Shown piece after piece: positions 19,052 to 27,968 of a DNA stretch of 64,000 nt; the stretch's first letter is position 1, and each line of letters opens with the position of its first letter. A program made the translations under genes and the position numbers. The notes beneath the pieces are model-generated. The model saw only the letters and a program-made list of their open reading frames with translations. It was not told where the DNA came from and did no database searches. Origin of the DNA: Streptomyces europaeiscabiei (GTDB lineage Bacteria; Actinomycetota; Actinomycetes; Streptomycetales; Streptomycetaceae); NCBI RefSeq assembly GCF_036346855.1, contig NZ_CP107841.1, forward strand, positions 4,654,001 through 4,718,000, written 5' to 3'.

Positions 19052-19622
19052 GCGGGGCGGGCGGTCCGGATCCGACTCCGTTGTCGATCGCGATCTCGTA
19101 GCGCAGTCGCTGGCGCCCCGCCGGCATCACCATGCGGTCGACCTGGAACGGGCGGTCGGCGCGGTCGAGAGTGACCCTCGTCAGCCGGAGCACGGGTTCT
19201 CCCGGTGCGGTCCGCAGGGTCTCCCGCTCCTCGGTGTCCGGGTTGCCGGCGGTCACGTCCTCGCGGACGAGGGCGCCGACGTGGCCCAGTCGAGCAAGGA
19301 GGGTGACGGCTCCGCCGGGGATCTTGGCCATCCCGGCGAGACCCGTGCCCCGGGCGATGCCGACCGGGTAATAGGTGTCGGTCAGTTCGTTGGGCTCGTC
19401 GTCGAGGAGGATCAGGCGGCGGCGTACGACGACCGATTCGCCCTCGGCCAGCCCCAACAGCCGTGCCACCTCGGCGGGTGCCGCCACCTCACCGGCGTAC
19501 AGGATCCGCTGGGTGCCCCGACGCCCCTGGGCCGCCGCGTCCGCGGCCCAGGCGTCGCCCCGCCCCTTCTCCCCCGGTGTCAGATACGGCATCGAGGTGC
19601 TGACCCACCTGTTCGCGTTCAC
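18984..19622 (-). CDS. UTRA-domain protein, GntR-like without DNA-binding domain
   Basis: The 212-aa protein contains an effector-binding UTRA domain (RILYAGEVAAPAEVARLLGL, ELTDTYYPVGIARGTGLA, VLRLTRVTLD, DRMVMPAGRQRLRYEIAID), the C-terminal part of HutC/GntR regulators, but no winged helix precedes it: the protein opens with MNANRWVSTSMPYLTPGEKG. Such UTRA-only proteins recur in streptomycetes. GTG at 19622 has GGAGGGC six bases upstream, so the short form is not an artefact of start choice. The final 30 residues (Pro-rich) are read from the strand opposite the EamA 3' end. Confidence 0.75.
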   Translation of the reverse strand: MNANRWVSTSMPYLTPGEKGRGDAWAADAAAQGRRGTQRILYAGEVAAPAEVARLLGLAEGESVVVRRRLILLDDEPNELTDTYYPVGIARGTGLAGMAKIPGGAVTLLARLGHVGALVREDVTAGNPDTEERETLRTAPGEPVLRLTRVTLDRADRPFQVDRMVMPAGRQRLRYEIAIDNGVGSGPPAPLTPERPPFPAPPASAPPPCSPR

Positions 19623-19664
19623 GCTGCCCTCCGCATGCCTACGACCGTACGTCCGCCCCCTCGG

Positions 19665-20834
19665 TCACCGCATCGAGCGCAGTGCCGGATGTCGGGTGGT
19701 GATGCCCGGGGGCTGGAGGAGGGGTGGGGGTTCGGGGCCGGGGTCGTCGGTGTGGGTGAGGTCGGCGGCGGCGGGGTCGAAGTCGAGGGGCCAGCGGGTG
19801 TGGGCGCTGGTCAGGGCTCCGGTGAGACGGGTCTCGGTGAGGTCGGCGGTGGTCAGGTCGGTGCCGCGCAGATCGGCCAGACGGAGGTCGGCGCGGTGGA
19901 AGACGGCACCGGACGCGTCGGCCTTGCGGAGGTTCGCCTCGCGCAGGTCGGCCTCGGTGAAGTCGGCCTCGCGCAGGTCCGTCTCGACCAGTCGCGCGCC
20001 CCGCAGGTCGGCCAGGGAGAGGCGGGTGCGACGCAGGATCGCGGTCTTGAGGTCGGCGTGCCGCAGGTTGGCGGAGACGAGGGAGGCCTGGGTCAGGTTG
20101 GCGTGGTAGAGGCCCGCGGCTTCCAGACAGGATCGGTCGAGGTTGACCGCGGTCAGCCACAGCCCGTCGCAGTCGGCCCGGCGCAGGTCGGTGACGCTCA
20201 GGTTGAGCCAGGACTGCTCCCGGGGGTGCAGCAGCAGCACGCCGAGTCCGGTCAGCGCGACCTGGGTGTCGGCGGCCCGTACCTCCAACGGCACGACGTC
20301 GTTGATCGGCGCCTCCGCCGCCGGGGCCTCCGGTCCGGTGGGCGGCCAGGGCAGGTGCGTACGCAGGTAGGCCGCCAGGATGGAGAGGATCGCCTCGCGG
20401 TCCCTCGCCGAGTGTTCCGCGATCCGCCACAGCGCGTGGAGCCCGCCGATGCGTACATCCAGTTTGTCGCTGCCGAGTTGGTCGACAGCCCGGCTGAACC
20501 GGTCGGTGACGTACCCCTCCTGCGTCGCGCGCAGACCGTCCTGGCTGACCCGGAGTTGGCGCCAGGTGGCATACGCGCCGAAGAGCACGGCCAGGCCGCC
20601 GATGGCCTGCAGCAGCGTCGTACGGACGTCGCTCACGGCCTTGAGTCTGTCCCGCGCGTCCACGCTCGCCCCGGCGAGATCGTGATCGACCACGGCGCCC
20701 GGCAGGAGGACGAGTGCCGCGCCGACGGCGACGAGGCCCACGAGCCCGATGACGGCGACGGCCGGCGCCCGTCGTCTCCCGGCCAGTCGGTCCCGCCACG
20801 TTCGACGACCGCGCCCCCGGATGTCCATGGGCAC
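19665..20834 (-). CDS. membrane-anchored pentapeptide-repeat protein
   Basis: The 389-aa protein has two N-terminal membrane helices (VAVIGLVGLVAVGAALVLL near 26-44 and LLQAIGGLAVLFGAYATW near 74-91). A helical region RFSRAVDQLGSDKLDVRIGG follows, and from about 205 to 350 there is a run of pentapeptide repeats of the A(D/N)Lxx type (ADLRGARLVETDLREADFTE). The repeats form a right-handed beta-helix on the cytoplasmic side; function unknown, possibly protein scaffolding. The start may be the ATG at 20834 or the ATG two codons later (20828). Confidence 0.82.
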   Translation of the reverse strand: MPMDIRGRGRRTWRDRLAGRRRAPAVAVIGLVGLVAVGAALVLLPGAVVDHDLAGASVDARDRLKAVSDVRTTLLQAIGGLAVLFGAYATWRQLRVSQDGLRATQEGYVTDRFSRAVDQLGSDKLDVRIGGLHALWRIAEHSARDREAILSILAAYLRTHLPWPPTGPEAPAAEAPINDVVPLEVRAADTQVALTGLGVLLLHPREQSWLNLSVTDLRRADCDGLWLTAVNLDRSCLEAAGLYHANLTQASLVSANLRHADLKTAILRRTRLSLADLRGARLVETDLREADFTEADLREANLRKADASGAVFHRADLRLADLRGTDLTTADLTETRLTGALTSAHTRWPLDFDPAAADLTHTDDPGPEPPPLLQPPGITTRHPALRSMR

Positions 20835-20924
20835 GGGAGCCTAGGCGGCACAGGGAAATCGATCAAGGTCGGTGGCTGTGGCGCTGTCCGTCGCCGTGGC
20901 CGGGCGCTGCGGTATAACCGGCCT

Positions 20925-21284
20925 GTGATCTACCACGTCGTATCCCTTGATGCCTGGAATGCCCGACCCGGTCGGCCGTACGCCCCCGCGTCGCTCCCGG
21001 AGGACGGTTTCGTCCACTGTTCTCCCGATGAGGCGACGACCCTGGCCGTCGTCAACGCCTTCTACCGGGACGCGCCCAGGCCGTTGCACGTGCTCGTCCT
21101 CGACGAGGAACGGCTCAACGCCAGGGTGGAGTTCGAGGCGGCCGCTCCCGCTCCTCCGCCGGGAGTCGGGGCGGACGTTCTGTTCCCCCACGTGTTCGGG
21201 CCCATCGACCGCGACGCCGTCGTGCGGGTCCTGGAGATCCGGTGGGACGAGGAGGGGCGCGCGGCGGGGCTCGGGCCGAGCTGA
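20925..21284 (+). CDS. DUF952 family protein
   Basis: The 119-aa cytosolic protein matches DUF952: VIYHVVSLDAW at the start, GFVHCSPDEATTLAVVNAFY and FPHVFGPIDRDAVV. The family is widespread and lacks an assigned function. GTG at 20925 fits the family start exactly, and a TATAAC element lies six bases before it with no ribosome binding site, so the mRNA may be leaderless. Confidence 0.82.
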   Translation: MIYHVVSLDAWNARPGRPYAPASLPEDGFVHCSPDEATTLAVVNAFYRDAPRPLHVLVLDEERLNARVEFEAAAPAPPPGVGADVLFPHVFGPIDRDAVVRVLEIRWDEEGRAAGLGPS

Positions 21285-21293
21285 CGATTCCCA

Positions 21294-21558
21294 TGACCGG
21301 CCGGTTCAGGCGGCAGGCGCGGTCCGGCACCACGCCCGCCGCCGCCGTCGCCGTGGCCGTGGCCGTGGCCGTGGCCGTGGCCTGTCCGGCGACGACGTGC
21401 CGCCGCCGGCCACGGCGACCGTCCGCGGCGGCGCCGCGTCCGCGTCACCTGCCACGTCTCGTGCGCTCGCGTCCCCATCGCCCGGCCCGCCCCCGAGTTC
21501 CGGCCTGCACCCCAGGGCGTACCCGGCCACTGGCAGTGACCGTGAGGTGACGGGGTGA
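21294..21558 (+). pseudogene. possible frameshifted lipoprotein
   Basis: From ATG 21294 a basic N-terminus (MTGRFRRQARSG) leads into a hydrophobic Ala-Val run and Cys. Just after it, a shift by one base gives SGDDVPPPATATVRGG and further Ala/Ser/Pro-rich sequence with high third-position GC up to a stop at 21558. Together they read as a signal peptide with a VAC|SGDD lipobox. The break lies directly beside a GCCGTG hexamer repeat (about 21348-21380), a slip-prone site. It may be a true frameshift, a phase-variable gene or a sequencing error. Confidence 0.35.
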
Positions 21559-21694
21559 TGGATGGACAGGCGGCGCGCCGCTCACCGGGAACGTTGGCTT
21601 GATTCCGGAGAGCTAACCTGAAACCGGCCAACCCGCGTCACGAACTCCCATATAGTGACGCCCAATTGAGCACCAGACGTCGCTTCTCGTTCAG

Positions 21695-21758
21695 GGACCG
21701 ACCGAGTTACCGACTCCAGGAACCGACTGAGTTACCGAGTTCAGAACCGACCGAGGAC
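21695..21758 (+). repeat. imperfect ~25-bp direct repeat upstream of cvnA
   Basis: The leader just before cvnA repeats a block of the form GAACCGACTGAGTTACCGA two and a half times with a period near 25 bp. A TATAGT -10-like hexamer lies upstream at about 21652. The region 21559-21766 contains no gene. Confidence 0.6.
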
Positions 21759-21766
21759 AACAGCCG

Positions 21767-24301
21767 ATGACCGCGCCCAGCTCCCCTCGCTCACCAGGCG
21801 AACGCCCCGCCCTGCGCTCAGTTCTTCCCTTTCCCCTGGTGACCGCAGTGCTCACCGCGACCGCCGTCGGCGCCGCGGTCGCGGTGGCGCCGCAGTCCGT
21901 ACGGCTGCCCCTCGCCGGCGGCGCGGGCGCGGCCGCGCTGCTGCTCACGGTCGCCGTCGCGTTCGCCGTGCACGCGCGCGTGTCCGTGCGACTGCTGCGC
22001 CACCGCCTGAACGCCGTCTCGCAGGAAGCCGGTCTGCTGCTCCAGGAACGGGCCCGGATGGCCGAGGACTTCGCGCAGGAGCGGGGACGGCTGACCGAGG
22101 AGTTCGTCCAGGAGCGGGCGCGGATCGCGGCCGAGTTCGCGCGGGAGCGGGCGCGGTTGGCCACGGAGACCGAACGCGAACGCGAACGGCTGTCCGACGA
22201 ACGGGACCGTACGGCGGAGGAGATCACCCAGGAGCGGGCCCTGCTCTCGGAACGCGCCAAGCAGGCCGACACCGACCGCACAGCCCTCCTCGCCGTCACC
22301 GCCAACGTGGCCGGCCGGATGCAGGCCCTCGCCACCGGCACGCTCGCCGACCTCCGCGCCATGGAGGAACGTCACGCCGACGAGGACGTCCTCGCCGACC
22401 TCCTCCACCTCGACCACCGCACCGCCCAGGCGGGCCGTCTCGCCGACTCCGTCGCCGTCCTCGCGGGCGCGCGCTCGGGCCGCCGCTGGGCGCGGCCGAT
22501 CCCCATGGAGTCGATCCTGCGCGGCGCGATGGGCCGCATCGGCGCCTACCGCCGGGTCCGGCTGCACTCCTCCAGCGAGGCCGCCGTGGCCGGTCACGCC
22601 GCCGAGGGCGTCATGCACGCGCTCGCCGAACTCCTCGACAACGCGGCCAACTTCTCACCGCCGACCGCCGAGGTCCATGTGTACGTCGAGGAGGTCCCGG
22701 CCGGAGTGATCATCTCCGTCGAGGACTCCGGGCTCGTCATGGGCGACGTCCAGCTCCGGCGCGCCGAACGCGCCGTGTCGGGCGAGGCGACCGACCTCAC
22801 GAGTCTCTCCGGCACCCGTCTCGGCCTCGCCGTCGTCGGCCGCCTCGCCCGCAAGCACGGCCTGAGAATCTCCTTCCGCCCGTCCGCGCGCGGCGGCACG
22901 GGCGTGCTGATGCTCATCCCGCAGGACGTCCTGGCGAGCACGGTCCCCACGACGGCATCTCCCACGGCGTCCGCCCCCGCCCAGTCGCCGCCGTATGCGG
23001 GCGTACGCGCCCCGCACGACCTGGACAACGAGCCGACTCCCACCCACGAGTTCCCGACGGACGCCCCTGCCGCCCCCGTCTCCGACCCGGTCGCCGACGC
23101 CCTGATCGACTCCCTTTCCGGCTACCGGACCGGATCGCCGGTCCCTTCCACCGACACCCCGACCGGCTCTCAGACGTTCGGTTCCTCCTTCGGTTCCCCC
23201 TTCAGCTCGTCGTTCAGCTCCGAATTCGGCTCCGGCAGCTTCGAGTTCGGTCCCGGCACCTCCGGCTCCGGCTCCGGCAGCTTCGAGTTCGGTCCCGGCA
23301 CCTCCGGCTCCGGCTTCGCCGCCCAGCCCGGCTCCGAGCCCGGCGGCTCCGAACCCGGCGGCTCCGAACCCGGCGGTTACGGCCCCCACGGGTACGACCC
23401 CGCCGGCTACGCCCCCGGCTCTCCGGCCACCGCCGAGGAGCCCCCCACCGCCTCCGACGCCCTCCCCCGGCGCCGCCGCGGCCAGTCCCTCGCCGAGGCG
23501 GAGGCCCGCACCCGGGCCAACGCCGCCGATGCCGCCACCCGGCCGGAGCGGACCTCCCGGCCCGCCGAGAACGCCAGCACCGGCGCCGTCCGCTTCAGCA
23601 GCTTCCGCCGCGCGGTGCGTGGCACGGGCGGGCTGGACCAGGCGTTCGTCCAGGGGACGGCCGCGGGGGACGAGTGCGCCACGGAGGTGCCGGGAACACC
23701 GATGACGCCGTCGACGACGCCGGAGACGGCCGCCGCCGCCGTGGACCGGTACTCGAACCCGGCCGGGCCGCACGCACACGAGGCCGCCCCGGAGCCCGTA
23801 CGGGAGGGCGCCCTGGAACCCGTACGGGATGCCGCTCCGCCCGCGCAGGCCGTACGGCAGCCGGAGTTGGAGCCGGTGCGGGAGTCCGAGTGGGGTGCCG
23901 TGACAGGATCGGCGTGGCAGTCCGGACCCGCACCCGTACGGGAGGCGACCTGGGAGTCCGGGCCCGTGCAGGAGACCGCATGGGAGCCCGAGCCCGCGCG
24001 GGGACTCGCGTGGCAGCCGGAAGCCGCGAAGGACGCGGCATGGGAAGCGGACGCCGCCGCCGAACTGCCGTGGTCACCCGACCCCGTACGGGAAGCGAAG
24101 TGGGAGCCCGATCCGGTACGGGAACTGGCCTGGGAACCCGTACGGGACACCCGCCCCGCCCCTGACGACGCCACCGCCTCCGCGCCCCTCCCCTTCTACC
24201 CGGCACCGGGCCAGACCCCGGATCCCGACCCGGCCGGGGAGCGGCCCCCCGCCCCGGACCCGCGCACCCACCCCCACTCGGAAGGCGACCACACCCCATG
24301 A
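21767..24301 (+). CDS. cvnA: conservon sensor-like ATPase CvnA
   Basis: The 844-aa protein has two N-terminal membrane helices (about 15-65) and a long coiled coil of ExxRL repeats (85-160). A histidine-kinase-type ATPase domain follows, with N-box ALAELLDNAANFSP, VEDSGLVM and a LSGTRLGLAVVGRLA G-box (about 275-390). The phosphorylatable His dimerisation helix is replaced by LLHLDHRTAQAGRLAD. The last 450 residues are low-complexity, with GSFEFGPGTSGS duplicates, GGSEP repeats and a 10-residue Trp repeat (about 710-800). In streptomycetes CvnA proteins work with a Roadblock protein, a DUF742 protein and a GTPase. GAGGA nine bases before ATG 21767 supports the start; ATGA overlap links it to cvnB. 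Confidence 0.88.
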   Translation: MTAPSSPRSPGERPALRSVLPFPLVTAVLTATAVGAAVAVAPQSVRLPLAGGAGAAALLLTVAVAFAVHARVSVRLLRHRLNAVSQEAGLLLQERARMAEDFAQERGRLTEEFVQERARIAAEFARERARLATETERERERLSDERDRTAEEITQERALLSERAKQADTDRTALLAVTANVAGRMQALATGTLADLRAMEERHADEDVLADLLHLDHRTAQAGRLADSVAVLAGARSGRRWARPIPMESILRGAMGRIGAYRRVRLHSSSEAAVAGHAAEGVMHALAELLDNAANFSPPTAEVHVYVEEVPAGVIISVEDSGLVMGDVQLRRAERAVSGEATDLTSLSGTRLGLAVVGRLARKHGLRISFRPSARGGTGVLMLIPQDVLASTVPTTASPTASAPAQSPPYAGVRAPHDLDNEPTPTHEFPTDAPAAPVSDPVADALIDSLSGYRTGSPVPSTDTPTGSQTFGSSFGSPFSSSFSSEFGSGSFEFGPGTSGSGSGSFEFGPGTSGSGFAAQPGSEPGGSEPGGSEPGGYGPHGYDPAGYAPGSPATAEEPPTASDALPRRRRGQSLAEAEARTRANAADAATRPERTSRPAENASTGAVRFSSFRRAVRGTGGLDQAFVQGTAAGDECATEVPGTPMTPSTTPETAAAAVDRYSNPAGPHAHEAAPEPVREGALEPVRDAAPPAQAVRQPELEPVRESEWGAVTGSAWQSGPAPVREATWESGPVQETAWEPEPARGLAWQPEAAKDAAWEADAAAELPWSPDPVREAKWEPDPVRELAWEPVRDTRPAPDDATASAPLPFYPAPGQTPDPDPAGERPPAPDPRTHPHSEGDHTP

Positions 24302-24825
24302 CCGGTACCGGTATCGGCACCACCGCCGACGACAGGCTCACCTGGCTCATGGAGGGACTGCTGGAACGCACCCCGGGTGCCCGGCACGCGCTCGTCCTCT
24401 CCCGGGACGGGCTGCGGCTGTGCCGTACACCCGAGCTCTCCGTCGACCGGGCCGACCAGCTCTCCGCGATCGCCGCCGGCATCCAGTCGCTGTCCCACGG
24501 GGCGTCCTTGGAGTTCGGCGACGGCAGCGGGGGCGTGCGGTCGGCCATGGCGGAGTTCCACGGCGGGGTCCTGTTCATCGTGGAGGCGGGCGAGGGCGCG
24601 CATCTGGCCGTGGTGACGGACGAGGAGGCGGACGCCGGACTCGTCGGCCACAACATGAGCGAGCTGGTCGAACAACTCGGCGAGCACCTGAGCGCGAAGC
24701 CGCGCCACCCGACCGGCCCGGCGAACCCGGCGAACCCGGTGAACCCGATGCCGGGTACGACGACAGGTACGACCACCGCTTCGACGACGACCGCGGCTAC
24801 GGCTCTGGCGCCCCGTACGTCATGA
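24298..24825 (+). CDS. cvnB: conservon Roadblock/LC7 protein CvnB
   Basis: The 175-aa protein carries a Roadblock/LC7 domain in its first 130 residues (LTWLMEGLLERTPGARHALVL, LRLCRTPELSVDRADQLSAI, HLAVVTDEEADAGLVGHNM), which partners small GTPases. ATG 24298 overlaps the cvnA stop. The last 30 residues (NPMPGTTTGTTTASTTTAAT) have poor third-position GC, while the overlapping cvnC frame there has strong GC3, suggesting that the natural cvnB end or cvnC start was altered by a small indel near 24748. Confidence 0.85.
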   Translation: MTGTGIGTTADDRLTWLMEGLLERTPGARHALVLSRDGLRLCRTPELSVDRADQLSAIAAGIQSLSHGASLEFGDGSGGVRSAMAEFHGGVLFIVEAGEGAHLAVVTDEEADAGLVGHNMSELVEQLGEHLSAKPRHPTGPANPANPVNPMPGTTTGTTTASTTTAATALAPRTS

Positions 24826-25169
24826 GCCGGCCCGGCAGGGACGACCTGCCCGACCGGCTGTACACGCTCACCGGGGGCCGCAGCCACTCCGCGCCCGGAA
24901 CGCCGTTCGACCTGGTGACCCTGGTGGTCGCGGAGAGCCAGCCGATGCCGGGCATGCAGTCGGAGCATGTGGCGATCCTGCGGCTGACGGAGCGGCCGAC
25001 GGCGGTGGTGGAGATCGCCGCCGAGCTGCGGCTGCCGGTGAGCATCACGAAGGTGCTGCTCTCCGACCTCCTCACGGCCGGCCGGGTCAGCGCCCGGCAT
25101 CCGAACCAGGCCACGCTGATCGATCTGGACATTCTGGAGCAGGTGCTAGTTGGACTTCGCAACCTCTGA
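24822..25169 (+). CDS. cvnC: conservon DUF742 protein CvnC
   Basis: The 115-aa DUF742 protein shows LYTLTGGRSHSAPGTPFDLV, AILRLTERPTAVVEIAAELR and VSITKVLLSDLLTAGRVSAR, a winged-helix-like core typical of CvnC. ATG 24822 overlaps the cvnB stop (ATGA). The same frame stays open upstream with DAGYDDRYDHRFDDDRGYG and high GC3, which resembles the disordered N-terminus of other DUF742 proteins, so the ancestral start was probably near 24748. The 3' end overlaps the P450 start codon. Confidence 0.82.
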   Translation: MSRPGRDDLPDRLYTLTGGRSHSAPGTPFDLVTLVVAESQPMPGMQSEHVAILRLTERPTAVVEIAAELRLPVSITKVLLSDLLTAGRVSARHPNQATLIDLDILEQVLVGLRNL

Positions 25170-26418
25170 GAACGGCGACGGCCACGCGGTCCCCATGCCC
25201 GCGCCTCTGCCCGTATCCCTCTTCGGTGCGCGTTTCCGTGGTGAACCCGCCGCGCTGTATCGGGAGTTGCGGCGGGAACACGGCGAGGTGGCGCCCGTGC
25301 TGCTCGACGGGGGCGTACCGGCGTGGCTGGTGCTCGGCTATCGCGAGCTGCACCAGGTCACGAGCGATCCGGAGCTGTTCAGCCGGGACTCCGGGCTGTG
25401 GAACCAGTGGCCGAACATCCCGGCCGACTGGCCGTTGCTCCCCGTGATCAGCCCGGAGCAGCCCTCGGTCCTCGGCACGGTCGGCGAGCGGCACCGGCAG
25501 CGCGTCGCGCTGATCGAGGAGGCGCTGGAGGCGGTCGAGCCGATCGAACTGCGCGGCCACGTCGAGCGGTTCGCCGACGAGTTGATCGACGTGGTGTGCG
25601 GGGTGGGTGCGGCCGATCTGGTGGGGCAGTTCGCGGCGCTGCTGCCCGTGCGGGTGCTGGCGTTCCTCTTCGGCTTCCGGGAGGAGCACGGTCCCGGGCT
25701 GGTGGTGGCGCTGAACGACATCCTCGACGGCCAGGACCGGGCGATGGCGGCCGAGGGGTATCTGCGGACGGCGATGGCCCGGCTGGTGGCGGAGCGCCTG
25801 CACCAGCCCGGGGACGACGTGGTGTCCCGGCTGCTCGCGAACGCGCGCGCGTACGAGGTCACGGTCGAGGAGGTCACCCACGACGTGATGGTGATGCTGG
25901 CGGTGGGCCACCAGCCGACCGCCGACTGGATCGGCAACTCCCTCCACCTGATGCTGACGGACGACCGTTTCGCGGCCTCGCTCTTCGGCGGGCGCAGCAG
26001 TGTGGCCGAGGCCATGAACGAGGTGCTGTGGGAGGACGCGCCCATCCAGAACGCCGCCGGCCGCTGGACCACTCGCGACACCCGCCTCGGCGGCCGGGTG
26101 CTCCGCGCGGGCGACCTGGTCGTCCTCGGCCTCCAGGGCGCCAACTCCGACCCCCGCGTCCGTATCCACGGCTCCGCACTCACCGGCGGCAACAACGCCC
26201 ACTTCTCCTTCGGTCACGGCGACCACCGCTGCCCCTTCCCGGCCCAGGAGACGGCCGAGGTCATCGCCCGAACGGGTATAGAAGTCGTCCTGGACCGACT
26301 CCCGGACATGGACCTCGCGGTCCCGGCCAAGTCCCTGACGCGCCGGGCCTCGCCCTGGCTGCGGGGGCTGGTGGAGCTGCCGGTGCGGTTCACACCGGGG
26401 CCGGCCCGCGGGGCTTGA
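25150..26418 (+). CDS. cytochrome P450, CYP157-like, without ExxR
   Basis: This P450 of 422 aa (407 if started at ATG 25195) has the heme-binding loop FSFGHGDHRCPFP with Cys361. The K-helix motif is EVLW (Glu291 to Trp294) instead of ExxR, as known for the CYP157 family that accompanies streptomycete conservons. The I-helix reads AVGHQPTADW rather than AGxxT, so oxygen activation may be unusual. Start is unclear: TTG 25150 overlaps cvnC by 20 bp and gives LDFATSEN, which looks like the first residues of a CvnD GTPase; ATG 25195 starts at MPAPLPVSLFG. No cvnD gene is present. Confidence 0.82.
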   Translation: MDFATSENGDGHAVPMPAPLPVSLFGARFRGEPAALYRELRREHGEVAPVLLDGGVPAWLVLGYRELHQVTSDPELFSRDSGLWNQWPNIPADWPLLPVISPEQPSVLGTVGERHRQRVALIEEALEAVEPIELRGHVERFADELIDVVCGVGAADLVGQFAALLPVRVLAFLFGFREEHGPGLVVALNDILDGQDRAMAAEGYLRTAMARLVAERLHQPGDDVVSRLLANARAYEVTVEEVTHDVMVMLAVGHQPTADWIGNSLHLMLTDDRFAASLFGGRSSVAEAMNEVLWEDAPIQNAAGRWTTRDTRLGGRVLRAGDLVVLGLQGANSDPRVRIHGSALTGGNNAHFSFGHGDHRCPFPAQETAEVIARTGIEVVLDRLPDMDLAVPAKSLTRRASPWLRGLVELPVRFTPGPARGA

Positions 26419-26509
26419 CGCCGGCCTTGTCGCCCCCCGCCGCCCCTACCCGTCCCTCCCCAGGGGCTGCGCCCCTTCGACCCCCGTCCGGCGGTCCGGG
26501 GGCTGGTCG

Positions 26510-26605
26510 GGCAGTTCCCCGCGCCCCTGAAAAGCAGGGGCTGTGCCCCATGCTTTTCAGGGGCGCAAGGGCCGTAGGCCCTTCAGGGGCGCGGGGAACT
26601 GCGCG
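26510..26605. repeat. dispersed palindromic repeat, copy A
   Basis: Inverted arms GCAGTTCCCCGCGCCCCTGA (from 26511) and its complement (to 26602) enclose a GC-rich centre with its own stem (AAAAGCAGGGGC... GCCCCATGCTTTT). It fills much of the P450-serC gap (26419-26741), where no gene is seen, and may fold as a terminator. Confidence 0.85.
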
Positions 26606-26657
26606 AGAAGCCCCCACCGGGCCCGCACCCACCGGACAACCCGAACCCCCGAGCTAG

Positions 26658-27860
<1,203 letters not shown>

Positions 27861-27887
27861 TCACTCCCGTACGGCAGGTAAGACGCT

Positions 27888-27922
27888 GAAGGGCGCCCGG
27901 CAACCAGTGCCGGGCGCCCTTC
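27888..27922 (+). terminator. serC terminator
   Basis: A 15-bp perfect stem (GAAGGGCGCCCGGCA at 27888-27902 with its complement at 27908-27922) and a 5-nt loop lie 28 bp after the serC stop. It probably serves the convergent MocR gene as well. Confidence 0.85.
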
Positions 27923-27968
27923 GGCGTGTCTCGTGCCGCCGTACGACTCACACGCGTGAGGTGAAGCC

